Assembly (NCBI GenBank): GCA_937902395.1
Contig: CALGTV010000089.1
Location: forward strand, 1 to 34,316
Reading direction: 5' to 3'
DNA: 34,316 nt
DNA from: an uncultured Ruminococcus sp.
Lineage (GTDB): Bacteria; Bacillota; Clostridia; Oscillospirales; Ruminococcaceae
A program made the translations under genes and the position numbers. The notes under the pieces are model-generated. The model worked only from the letters and a program-made list of their open reading frames with translations, searched no databases and was not told the DNA's origin. Each line of letters begins with the position of its first letter. Positions within the stretch are counted from its first letter, which is position 1. This document shows, piece after piece, positions 15,192-22,645 of the stretch.

Positions 15192-15869
15192 TTATAAAAT
15201 TTCCGTCATTCTCAGAACGATTTCTGCCACACGCTTTGCGGCGATTTTCTCGAATTCGTCAAATGACATTGCACCCTCGTCGTCTGCATTATCTGAAATA
15301 CAGCGGACGCTTACAAAGGGCATATCGTTAAGATAGCAGGCATGACCTACTGCGGCACTTTCCATATCAACGGCATAGGGATTGAATTTTTCTTGTATTG
15401 CGGCTTTTACGGCGCTGTCGGAAATGAACTGTTCACCTGATACAATACGTCCGCGGAAGCTGTTTACAGAAAACTCACCGCATACCTTTTCGGCAGTATT
15501 CATAAGAGCCTCATTAGCCTTGAATACAGCGCAGTATGGGGGATAATCTGCAAGAAAGTGTGCATCAAGGTCGTGGGGGAGTACCTCTGTAGATATAACG
15601 ATATCGCATACCTTTACAGCGGAATTCATACCACCTGCCACACCTGCATTTATGATATAATCGGGTGAAAAATTGTCAATCATTACCTGAGTGCAAAGTG
15701 CGGCATTTACCTTAGCAATACCACAGCAGGCATTTACAATTTTATTTCCCTTGTATTCGTTTATGTAGAAATCGAATCCTGAAATGCGCTTTATTTCAGC
15801 ATCTCCGAGCATACGGCGGATATCGGCAAGCTCTGATGGCATTGCGCCGATAACAGAAATAGTTTTCAT
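15192..15869 (-). CDS. mtnN: 5'-methylthioadenosine/S-adenosylhomocysteine nucleosidase
   Basis: Cytosolic nucleosidase that cleaves adenine from MTA and SAH (and 5'-deoxyadenosine), clearing inhibitory by-products of SAM use and feeding methionine salvage; it also forms S-ribosylhomocysteine, the LuxS substrate. At 225 aa it is family length. Visible catalytic residues are E13 (GAMPSE), E170 in VDMESAA (ribose binding) and D193 in RCISDNAD. The glycine-rich INAGVAGG and the STEVLPHDLDA segment are typical. ATG at 15869 follows AAAGGAG, with a good promoter 30 nt further up (15900-15928). Confidence 0.96.
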   Translation of the reverse strand: MKTISVIGAMPSELADIRRMLGDAEIKRISGFDFYINEYKGNKIVNACCGIAKVNAALCTQVMIDNFSPDYIINAGVAGGMNSAVKVCDIVISTEVLPHDLDAHFLADYPPYCAVFKANEALMNTAEKVCGEFSVNSFRGRIVSGEQFISDSAVKAAIQEKFNPYAVDMESAAVGHACYLNDMPFVSVRCISDNADDEGAMSFDEFEKIAAKRVAEIVLRMTEIL

Positions 15870-15899
15870 AATTTTTAACTCCTTTTACAATATAAATAT

Positions 15900-15928
15900 A
15901 TTATATCATACTTTTTATTGAAAATCAA
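15900..15928 (-). promoter_or_regulatory. Promoter for mtnN
   Basis: On the minus strand, TTGATT (15928-15923), a 17-nt spacer, then TATAAT (15905-15900). The leader is about 24 nt. Confidence 0.75.
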
Positions 15929-15933
15929 TACAT

Positions 15934-15973
15934 TTGCAACAAAAATTTATCCCAAATATATATTTTGTTGTAA
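15934..15973 (-). terminator. Weak inverted repeat after the first MATE gene
   Basis: Arms 15934-15944 and 15963-15973 pair over 11 bp including one G-U (core CAACAAAA with TTTTGTTG), with an 18-nt loop. It begins 3 nt after the MATE stop codon but has no T-tract and is AT-rich, so it is only a possible terminator. Confidence 0.3.
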
Positions 15974-15975
15974 AT

Positions 15976-17376
15976 TCATTCTTCTGTATTGACTATATTA
16001 TTTATCCAGACATCGCTTTTTACCATGAAATAGCCGATTATTACTTTTATAATCTCCGAGAATGTTACAACTGCCCACAGCAGACGGATGTTCATATCCG
16101 TGAAATATGAAAGCACAAAGGCAAGGGGAATCATCAGCAGGAAAGTATAGCCAAAGTCAAACAGAAAAGTAACACCTGTTTTTCCGCCGCTTCTCAGGGT
16201 GAAGTAGCAGGCATTGGTGTACGACCACAGCGGCATTGCAAGTGCTTGTATTATTATCATATAGGAGGCAAGGTCGCGGATACTTTCCTCTGTATTGTAA
16301 AGTTTAGGGAAAATCTCTGCAAATGGAATAACTGCCGCCGCGACTATAACAGTCACTGCAACGCTGAAAAAAAGCAGTTTATTATCTGTACTGCGAGCTT
16401 CTTTCAGTTTGTTTGCTCCTAATTTCGCCCCGACTATTATACCGATGCAAGCGCCAAGCTGAATATATATCGCGCCGAAAAGATTAGTCATTGTACTTGA
16501 AATATTTCTTGCCGCTACAACGTCAAGTCCGCGTACAGAATAGCACTGCGCGATAATTGACATACCTGCCGCCCATAAAAATTCGTTAAAAAGCAGCGGC
16601 AGACCTTTTATCAGCATCTTGCGAACAAGCTCCGAGGGAATATGGAATCCTCTGAATATCCCTACAATATATTTGTTTTTCTTCGGGTGAGTATGGGTCC
16701 ATAAAATTACAACAAGGGCTTCAATAACTTTGGAAATAACTGTGGCAATTGCCGCGCCTTTAACTCCCATTTCAGCAAATCCGAATTTACCGAAGATAAG
16801 AGAGTAGTCGAGGAATATATTTACTCCCACAGCTGAAAATGAAGATATCATGGGAATTTTAGTTTCACCACATTCACGTACAACGCTGGAGTATGCCTGT
16901 CCAATTCCAAAGGGGACAAGTCCGAGAAGCATATACATCATATATTCCTTGCCGTATTCGAGGGTTGCAGCGGCTTTTTCAACGGGGTCATCAGGGCTTA
17001 TGAAAAGTGATATCAGCGGTTCAGCGAAAAAATAGAATAAAGCTGTACCGATAGCAATAATTGTGGTAACTGTCAGCAGTCTGAATCTGACGGTATGCTT
17101 TTGTCCCTCATGGTCGCCTTTGCCAAAGAATTGCGCTCCGAATATGCTTGGACCTGCAACAGCTCCGAATACAGTGATATTGAATACAAAAATATACTGA
17201 TTGACAATTGATACGCCGTTCATTTGTTCCGTTCCAATTTGCCCCACCATAATATTGTCGATAAGGCTGACAAAGTTTGTGACAAGATTTTGCAGTATCA
17301 TGGGAATTACCATGATTAGCACGCTTTTATAAAAGTGCCTGTCTCCGATATATTTCTCTCTGAATTGTTTTAACAT
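15976..17376 (-). CDS. MATE family efflux transporter
   Basis: Twelve-helix multidrug and toxic compound exporter driven by Na+ or H+, 466 aa, the normal family length. The N-terminal half has VIPMILQNLVTNFVSLIDNIMVGQIG, the usual MATE opening with the conserved VxxxDxxMVG block, then GVSIVNQYIF and SIFGAQFFGKGD. The second half repeats the fold from about residue 245, with GLPLLFNEFLWAAGMS. ATG at 17376 follows GGAGGG, and a perfect promoter lies at 17407-17435, so it is probably a single-gene unit. The substrate cannot be told from sequence. It is not closely related to the second MATE gene at 22646. Confidence 0.95.
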   Translation of the reverse strand: MLKQFREKYIGDRHFYKSVLIMVIPMILQNLVTNFVSLIDNIMVGQIGTEQMNGVSIVNQYIFVFNITVFGAVAGPSIFGAQFFGKGDHEGQKHTVRFRLLTVTTIIAIGTALFYFFAEPLISLFISPDDPVEKAAATLEYGKEYMMYMLLGLVPFGIGQAYSSVVRECGETKIPMISSFSAVGVNIFLDYSLIFGKFGFAEMGVKGAAIATVISKVIEALVVILWTHTHPKKNKYIVGIFRGFHIPSELVRKMLIKGLPLLFNEFLWAAGMSIIAQCYSVRGLDVVAARNISSTMTNLFGAIYIQLGACIGIIVGAKLGANKLKEARSTDNKLLFFSVAVTVIVAAAVIPFAEIFPKLYNTEESIRDLASYMIIIQALAMPLWSYTNACYFTLRSGGKTGVTFLFDFGYTFLLMIPLAFVLSYFTDMNIRLLWAVVTFSEIIKVIIGYFMVKSDVWINNIVNTEE

Positions 17377-17406
17377 TTTATCCCTCCGTGTTTGTTTTGC
17401 TTAAAG

Positions 17407-17435
17407 ATTATAACACTATATTTCGGGATTGTCAA
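17407..17435 (-). promoter_or_regulatory. Consensus promoter for the first MATE gene
   Basis: On the minus strand, TTGACA (17435-17430), 17 nt, TATAAT (17412-17407), an exact consensus match. The leader is about 25 nt and contains only the ribosome binding site. Confidence 0.88.
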
Positions 17436-17470
17436 GACTTTCAGCTACCAGATTTTAGCAGTCATCAAAA

Positions 17471-17497
17471 AAGCCCGAGATTTACAACCTCAGGCTT
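17471..17497 (-). terminator. Terminator after the small membrane protein gene
   Basis: A 9-bp stem with one G-U pair (17471-17479 with 17489-17497), followed on the minus strand by TTTTTT. It lies 9 nt after the stop of the gene at 17507 and before the MATE promoter. Confidence 0.8.
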
Positions 17498-17506
17498 CTT
17501 TGAATA

Positions 17507-17779
17507 TTATCTTATGTGTTTAGATTTGTAAGTTTTAATAAATGCTGCCACAGACATTACTGCAATTAATGCAGCCACTGCAAACATTACTATTGCTCCG
17601 AAAATTTTTCCGTCTTTTATGCCGTTTACGCCAAGCATTATAATAACGCCAATTAATGCAGCATATATCGCGAAAAAAATAATCAGAAGAAGAATTCTTA
17701 GTGGCATAGGCACTTTTTTACTTGTACCTGCTTCAAGTGTACCCTCTAAAATCAGATTTACAATAAATTCCATTATCAT
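17507..17779 (-). CDS. Small membrane protein, unknown
   Basis: A 90-aa protein that I do not recognise. It has a short N-terminal amphipathic part (MIMEFIVNLILEGTLEAG), a basic linker (TSKKVPMP), two strong membrane helices (about residues 28-50 and 58-80) and a basic tail (KTYKSKHIR), giving a likely hairpin topology with both ends in the cytosol. A second in-frame ATG at 17773 is possible; 17779 fits the weak AGGGGG ribosome binding site better. It lies 71 nt after hpf with a strong hairpin between, and has its own terminator, so it may share the hpf transcript or have an undetected promoter. Confidence 0.7.
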   Translation of the reverse strand: MIMEFIVNLILEGTLEAGTSKKVPMPLRILLLIIFFAIYAALIGVIIMLGVNGIKDGKIFGAIVMFAVAALIAVMSVAAFIKTYKSKHIR

Positions 17780-17814
17780 AATATAATCCCCCTATGATTA
17801 TTAATCCCCATAAT

Positions 17815-17842
17815 GCAGGGCGGAAGAATACCTCCGCCCTGC
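17815..17842 (-). terminator. Strong hairpin after hpf, no T-tract
   Basis: A perfect 10-bp GC-rich stem, GCAGGGCGGA 17815-17824 with TCCGCCCTGC 17833-17842, and an 8-nt loop. It lies 9 nt after the hpf stop codon. Neither strand has a T-run after it, so it may act as a 3'-end or stability element rather than a classical terminator. Confidence 0.5.
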
Positions 17843-17850
17843 GATATTTA

Positions 17851-18378
17851 TTACTTTACATCAGGCTCCAGAACAGCATAATTTCCGTCTGTACGCTTGT
17901 ATACTACATTAATTGCCCCTGTCTTTGCATTGAGGAACATAAAGAATGTGTGGCTGAGAAGATTCATCTGAAGTATTGCCTCTTCTACATCCATAGGACG
18001 AAGCTCGAACTTCTTTTCCTTGATAATTGTGTAATCTGAAACCTCCTCAACAGGCTCTGCAAATGCCTCCTTGAAAGCTGTATCTTTAAGCTTCTTTTCA
18101 ATCTTTGTCTTATTCTTGCGAATCTGTCTGATAATCTTGTCGATTGCATCATCAAGAGCGTCATTCTTATCAACAGCTGTACGCTCTGCACGATAGATTA
18201 CGCTGTTATATCTTACTGTAAGCTCCACAACAATTTGATTCTTTATCTCCGAAAGAACAATCTTTGCGTCTGCTTCATCTCCGAAAAATTTGCTGAGCTT
18301 TGAATCAAGTTTTGCTTCTGCGTATTCGGTGAAATTCTGTGGAATCTGCATTTTCTTTGCTGTAATAGTTGTTTTCAT
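17851..18378 (-). CDS. hpf: Ribosome hibernation promoting factor, long form
   Basis: Ribosome-associated factor that dimerises idle 70S into 100S particles and protects them in stationary phase. At 175 aa it is the long Firmicute form: the N-terminal RaiA/HPF domain (about 1-95; MKTTITAKKMQIPQNFTEYAE, LVSxx-like beta strands, AIDKIIRQIRKNKTKI), a linker (about 97-118), and the C-terminal dimerisation domain (about 119-173) with the signature KKFELRPMDVEEAILQMNLL and FFMFLNAKTGAINVVYKR. ATG at 18378 follows GGAGG. The promoter at 18514-18542 gives a ~130-nt leader, long for such a gene and possibly regulatory. Confidence 0.96.
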   Translation of the reverse strand: MKTTITAKKMQIPQNFTEYAEAKLDSKLSKFFGDEADAKIVLSEIKNQIVVELTVRYNSVIYRAERTAVDKNDALDDAIDKIIRQIRKNKTKIEKKLKDTAFKEAFAEPVEEVSDYTIIKEKKFELRPMDVEEAILQMNLLSHTFFMFLNAKTGAINVVYKRTDGNYAVLEPDVK

Positions 18379-18513
18379 ATATAGTAATCCTCCTTAGTAT
18401 AATTGCTCCCCAAAAAAAGTCTTGAAATATCTATTTTGGTGTAGCAATAGTTTTCCTTTGCACTTTGTACATTGGAAATGGCGTGTGATATGGAATATTC
18501 TTTCCATGGTTAT

Positions 18514-18542
18514 ATTATAACATAAAAAATTAAAAAATACAA
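18514..18542 (-). promoter_or_regulatory. Promoter for hpf
   Basis: On the minus strand, TTGTAT (18542-18537), 17 nt, TATAAT (18519-18514). The predicted +1 near 18507 coincides with the outer edge of the hairpin 18490-18507. Confidence 0.7.
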
Positions 18543-18651
18543 TACCGTTTTGTTAATTTTGTATGATTTGTATAAACACATAAGCAATATTTGTTAAAAT
18601 TGACGTTTTTTCAGAAAAGTCTTTTTTGATATTGTATTCGAATTATTGAAT

Positions 18652-18676
18652 AAAAATGGGCAGTCAATGACCGCCC
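18652..18676 (-). terminator. Terminator of the SEDS/PBP operon
   Basis: An 8-bp stem with one G-U (GGGCAGTC 18658-18665 with GACCGCCC 18669-18676), loop AAT on the plus strand. On the minus strand it is followed by ATTTTTATT. It lies 6 nt after the pbp stop. Confidence 0.85.
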
Positions 18677-18682
18677 GTTAAT

Positions 18683-20080
18683 TCACTTGCTGAGACTATT
18701 CAGCATTGCTGTGACTATATTTTCCGCAACAGCAGGTGTGCTGTATTTGTTTTCAAGTACTACACAAAATGCAATAGGAAATTTTGCATCATCTACAAAT
18801 CCCACAAGCAGCGCATTTTCCTCGTTTCCGTGCTTTACCTGTGCTGTACCGCTTTTTATTGCTACTTTATACCCAGGAATCGAATACTGATAATGATTTG
18901 CTCCGTTTGTAAGTAGAATCTGCTTTACAGATGCCGCGGTTTCCTCGCTGAAAAGCTGTTCGCTGTACTTTGTTTGCGCCTTTTCTGTGACATTGCCCTT
19001 TACATCTGTTACCTTCTTTATTATATGCGGCATTGTCATTTTTCCCGTTTCATTGGCTATTGCACTCTGCCACATCATAAGCTGTACAGGACTTGCAAGG
19101 GTTTCGCCCTGTCCGATACAGCCCCACTGTGTTGCAAAATCTGCCGTATCTGTAAGAGTTGTGGAAGCCTTAAAGCACTGTATACCATCGATATCAATAT
19201 ACTCCTGCTTTGGCTTTTCAGATTTTTCATTTTCTTCATTTTCTTTGGATTCGCCGCTGCTGACATCATATCCCAGACGGGTATATACCTCAGTTATACT
19301 TTCAAGAGGCATATCGGCATCCTCTACAAGCTGTGCAAAGAACGGATTACAGCTGTTTTCTACTGCCTGCTGAATGTTTTGTGTGCCGTGTCCCCAGCTG
19401 TTATGGCAGTCGATTTTTCCACCTGAGCCGTTCATATAATATCCGCTGCAGCTGTAACTTTTTGAGAAAAGTCCCTCCTGCCCGAGAATTTCCATAGCTG
19501 TTATAACTGTGGAAACTTTTTGCGTAGAGCCGGGAACTGTGCCGTACATTGCCTTTGACATAAGTGTTCCCGATTTCATATACTCCAATCCCTCATATCC
19601 GCTTGTGGGGTCAATATTGGGCAGACTGGTACAAACAAGAATTTCACCTGTTTTGTAGTTGTATGCAACAATACAGCCGTCAGCTCCTATAAATGCGTCG
19701 TATGCCGCACGGTTTGCCTTGTGGTCAAGAGTGGTGTATATAGCCGCTTTGCCGTTTTTGTTGTCGATTCCCTCGTTGAAGCTGTAATTACTCAGCTTGT
19801 CGATATTCTGTGCTACAAGGGTGTTTTCCATTTGTCCTTTATCATCGCCAATGAGATTTCCAACATCTATGAGATGATTAACAGGAATATCTACAGTTCC
19901 CGAACCGTCAAAGAGGATATCCTTATTTCTGTCATATACCTTTCCAAGACGGTAATTGTCCGAATGGGTGATGTAAAATGGCGCATCCTTGTATATCCTT
20001 GCTGTAAGGATTCCCAGACCTGCGATAAACATGAGGAGAAACAGCGTTATAACAAGCTGACATCTTTTTATACTTTTCAT
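18683..20080 (-). CDS. Class B penicillin-binding protein (transpeptidase)
   Basis: Peptidoglycan transpeptidase with one N-terminal membrane anchor (about residues 9-27), 465 aa. All three active-site motifs are present: STQK (nucleophile S185, K188), SCN (S243-N245) and KSG (K409-G411), followed by TAQV. The short N-terminal region (about 30-110) lacks the long pedestal of FtsI/SpoVD, as in actinobacterial PbpA-like and small clostridial proteins. A low-complexity Glu/Lys/Asn insert (about 275-291) lies in a surface loop. GTG/ATG overlap with the SEDS gene (20077-20080) shows tight coupling; such pairs form a glycosyltransferase-transpeptidase complex. Whether it serves elongation, division or sporulation cannot be told. 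Confidence 0.94.
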   Translation of the reverse strand: MKSIKRCQLVITLFLLMFIAGLGILTARIYKDAPFYITHSDNYRLGKVYDRNKDILFDGSGTVDIPVNHLIDVGNLIGDDKGQMENTLVAQNIDKLSNYSFNEGIDNKNGKAAIYTTLDHKANRAAYDAFIGADGCIVAYNYKTGEILVCTSLPNIDPTSGYEGLEYMKSGTLMSKAMYGTVPGSTQKVSTVITAMEILGQEGLFSKSYSCSGYYMNGSGGKIDCHNSWGHGTQNIQQAVENSCNPFFAQLVEDADMPLESITEVYTRLGYDVSSGESKENEENEKSEKPKQEYIDIDGIQCFKASTTLTDTADFATQWGCIGQGETLASPVQLMMWQSAIANETGKMTMPHIIKKVTDVKGNVTEKAQTKYSEQLFSEETAASVKQILLTNGANHYQYSIPGYKVAIKSGTAQVKHGNEENALLVGFVDDAKFPIAFCVVLENKYSTPAVAENIVTAMLNSLSK

Positions 20081-21366
20081 ACTGTCCTCCTTTTGCGCTT
20101 TTTAGTTGATTTTTTCGGCTTATGTGAGGGATTTGCAAATACAGGTGACTGCGCCGCAACTATCATTCCCACCATAAGTCCGCTTGTTACCATTGAGCTT
20201 CCGCCTGCTGAAATAAAGGGAAGTGTTACTCCCGTAAAAGGTATCATATTGCATGAACCGAAGATATTCAGTGCCATTTGTACTGTGAAGGCTGCGGCAA
20301 CTCCTGCACACATTGTTCCGTGATAGTAGGAGCGCGGCGGATTTACAAGAGGCATAGCAACCATTATAAGAAGCATTAACACTGTCATAAGGGCGTAGAG
20401 AAGCCCCCATTCCTCGCTGATTGTGGCAAACACTATATCGCTTTCATAGGCAAATACTTTGTGGAGAAAGCCCTTTCCTGCGCCTTTTCCGAACCATCCG
20501 CCCTCAGCAATAGCAATAAGCGCTTTTGTCTGCTGATAGCCGTTTGCATCGGGGTCGCTCCAGATATCCGCAAAAATTCTGTCCTTTACATATGCGGGAG
20601 CAAGGATTATTGCGATGATTCCAAGCACTCCCACAACAGAACCTGCAATTATCAGAGTTTTCTTCGAAAATTTTGCCTTTGGATAACATATTCTGAGAAA
20701 GAAGCATGATGCATATATTGCCGCAAATGTGGGGATACTTCCCAAATCTCTGCACCACCACTGGAAAAGAATTATTATTGCGGTTATGCCGAAAAGAATC
20801 AGATTATCATATACAACGTTAAACTCTCCGATTTTTTTCTTGTTCATCTGCTCTGCAATAGATGTAGCGCAGGCAAGAACAAGCAAAGGTTTGATGAATT
20901 CCGAGGGCTGAATTGACATAAATCCTAAATCAATCCACATACTTCGACTGCCAGTAAACAGCAGGATTATCACCATTAACACGGCTATAGCTGCCCAGAC
21001 AAATTTTTTCTTCGTCTGAATCCAGCGGTGATTGCGGCAGGCTATATAGCCAATTCTGCACGATACAAGGGCGGCGATACAGGTTATAAAATGCTTTGCA
21101 TCAAAATGAACACCGCCGAAACAGGACTGGAAAATCATGCTCATGTTAAGTATCAGCAAAAGCATGAAGTCTACTGCATATGTCCGCTGCTTGAAGAAGG
21201 GCATAATTATGAAATATATTGCGTCAAGCCCGATAACAGCGGCACTGAGCGTTATTATATCATTTACGCTGTCATATTTACCATTTGTGTATACATTCAT
21301 GAGCATTGAGCCATGAGTTACAATTACAAAAATGCATGATAAAAGGTAAGATACAGGATTTGTCAT
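20077..21366 (-). CDS. SEDS family peptidoglycan polymerase (FtsW/RodA/SpoVE type)
   Basis: Ten-helix membrane glycosyltransferase that polymerises lipid II with its class B PBP partner. 429 aa. SEDS landmarks are GFMSIQPSEFIKPLLVLA, WWCRDLGSIPTF, KGFLHKVFAYESDIVFATISEEWGLL (the conserved acidic region of the catalytic cavity) and the C-terminal PFTGVTLPFISAGGSSMV. The N-terminal four helices (about 1-120) are divergent and longer than in RodA. A basic tail (KPKKSTKKRKRR) ends the protein. The start overlaps the FHA gene stop by 4 nt (21363-21366) and its stop overlaps the PBP start by 4 nt. FtsW versus RodA is not decidable here. Confidence 0.93.
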   Translation of the reverse strand: MTNPVSYLLSCIFVIVTHGSMLMNVYTNGKYDSVNDIITLSAAVIGLDAIYFIIMPFFKQRTYAVDFMLLLILNMSMIFQSCFGGVHFDAKHFITCIAALVSCRIGYIACRNHRWIQTKKKFVWAAIAVLMVIILLFTGSRSMWIDLGFMSIQPSEFIKPLLVLACATSIAEQMNKKKIGEFNVVYDNLILFGITAIIILFQWWCRDLGSIPTFAAIYASCFFLRICYPKAKFSKKTLIIAGSVVGVLGIIAIILAPAYVKDRIFADIWSDPDANGYQQTKALIAIAEGGWFGKGAGKGFLHKVFAYESDIVFATISEEWGLLYALMTVLMLLIMVAMPLVNPPRSYYHGTMCAGVAAAFTVQMALNIFGSCNMIPFTGVTLPFISAGGSSMVTSGLMVGMIVAAQSPVFANPSHKPKKSTKKRKRRTV

Positions 21367-21767
21367 TTCTGAATCCTCCTTTTTCTGAAAATAAGTCTGC
21401 GATTCCCAAGAGTTATAACATCGTTATCGTAAAGGCGCACATGTCTGACAAGCTCTCCGTTTACGTATACCCCCGATTTTGAGCCGATATCGTTAATCGT
21501 CCATTTACCGTCGGTTACGTTGAGCATGGCATGATATCGTGATACTGACATATCCTGAATACGTATATCGGCAGAGGCATGTCTGCCTATCAGTATTTCG
21601 TCACATTCAAGAGCATATACCTGTGTTTCGTCTGCAAGCTCCATATCTGCCGCAATTTTGCTCCAGACCTTTTTACCCGAATGTTTTTCCATATATGAGG
21701 TTATAAGTATCACCAGTGCGCAGATATCAAGCAAGGCAACAGCTGCCGCACAGATTGCGATATCCAT
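21363..21767 (-). CDS. Membrane-anchored FHA domain protein
   Basis: A 134-aa protein with one N-terminal membrane helix (about 3-27) and a C-terminal forkhead-associated domain (about 50-130), which binds phosphothreonine. FHA core residues are visible: IGRHASADI (Gly-Arg), VSRYHAML (Ser-Arg-x-His) and DIGSKSGVYVNG (Ser-Gly...Asn-Gly). I start it at ATG 21767, 8 nt after AAAGGAG; the frame extends to a TTG at 21785 that lies within and before that site. It sits ahead of the SEDS and PBP genes with 4-nt overlap, like FhaB-RodA-PbpA clusters of actinobacteria, which suggests Ser/Thr kinase control of wall synthesis (inference). No kinase or phosphatase gene is in the window. Confidence 0.92.
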   Translation of the reverse strand: MDIAICAAAVALLDICALVILITSYMEKHSGKKVWSKIAADMELADETQVYALECDEILIGRHASADIRIQDMSVSRYHAMLNVTDGKWTINDIGSKSGVYVNGELVRHVRLYDNDVITLGNRRLIFRKRRIQK

Positions 21768-21804
21768 ATAATCATCTCCTTTCAATAATTCCCTGTATCA
21801 TTTA

Positions 21805-22641
21805 TTACTTGCGAAAGCTTTCTCCCGAAGCAAAGACTTTCATCATCTCATTAGTTAAACTCAAGTCATCGGGCTGTCCTGTTACATTTTCTCGTTTTAT
21901 CCAGCGTGCATTACTTAACTCCGATTGTTCAAGTTTAATATCGGTATCGCCGTCAACATCGCAGAAAAATCCCAGAAGAAGCCCTGCTGAAAATCCCCAT
22001 GGCTGAGATTTATAATAACGGATATTCTTTACTTTCAGCCCCACTTCCTCCATAACTTCACGGCGCACGGTATCTTCCGGTGTTTCGCCGATTTCCATAT
22101 ATCCTGCAACAAGAGCGTCATAGTTTACGCCGCGGCTTTTGACGTATCTTGTTACAAGCAGTTTATCGCCGTTTGTAACTCCCACTATTACAGCGGGATT
22201 TATACGGGGATATATCAGTTCTCCGCAGTTGGTGCAGAGCATTGCTCTTTCGTTTGTGCAGGCTATGGTTTTGCCTCCGCAGCCGCCGCAAAAGCGATTT
22301 GAAGCATACCATTCCGAAAGGTGATAGGCGGTAAAAAGTGCGAATATACTCGCTCTGAGCATGAATTTCTCACGGCGCAGAGTGCGTATATTTACCATTG
22401 AAAATCCCTCATCAGCGGAGGAATAATCGCTTATAATGAAATATTTCACATTCCCGATTGCAAAAAGATATGTCACATCAGCAGGATTGCACATCTGCGA
22501 CGGAGTGGGGAAAAGCTTGTCTGAATCCAAATTGCACAGCACCTGATTCCCCTTGAAGTACATGAGCATACTGTTGCTATCGGGTTCTGTTTCGGGAAAA
22601 TATCTGTTATCGAATCCAAGTGGATAAATATCCTGAATCAT
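21805..22641 (-). CDS. nudC: NAD+ diphosphatase / RNA de-NADding hydrolase NudC
   Basis: Nudix hydrolase that cleaves NAD(H) to NMN and AMP and removes NAD caps from RNA 5' ends. 278 aa. The N-terminal domain (1-105) precedes a zinc ribbon (FCGGCGG ... LCTNCG), then a Nudix domain with a complete box (GYMEIGETPEDTVRREVMEEVG, given as a landmark) and the NudC-specific SQPWGF motif, slightly changed from the usual SQPWPFP. ATG at 22641 is 4 nt after the MATE stop, and the FHA gene follows after 37 nt, so it is in the MATE-nudC-FHA-SEDS-PBP transcript. Confidence 0.94.
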   Translation of the reverse strand: MIQDIYPLGFDNRYFPETEPDSNSMLMYFKGNQVLCNLDSDKLFPTPSQMCNPADVTYLFAIGNVKYFIISDYSSADEGFSMVNIRTLRREKFMLRASIFALFTAYHLSEWYASNRFCGGCGGKTIACTNERAMLCTNCGELIYPRINPAVIVGVTNGDKLLVTRYVKSRGVNYDALVAGYMEIGETPEDTVRREVMEEVGLKVKNIRYYKSQPWGFSAGLLLGFFCDVDGDTDIKLEQSELSNARWIKRENVTGQPDDLSLTNEMMKVFASGESFRK

Positions 22642-22645
22642 AAAA

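Larger units (their letters stand above)
18379..18682. other. 304-bp intergenic region: hpf leader and promoter, pbp terminator
   Basis: No gene is seen. From left to right on the plus strand it holds the hpf ribosome binding site and leader, a small inverted repeat (ATGGAA 18490-18495 with TTCCAT 18502-18507) at the predicted hpf transcript start, the hpf promoter, an AT-rich stretch, and the terminator of the penicillin-binding protein operon (18652-18676). Confidence 0.6.

Noticed and set aside
18974..19426. Plus-strand frames of 128-150 codons
   Set aside because: Antisense to the PBP gene, which has all three catalytic motifs; no start signals.
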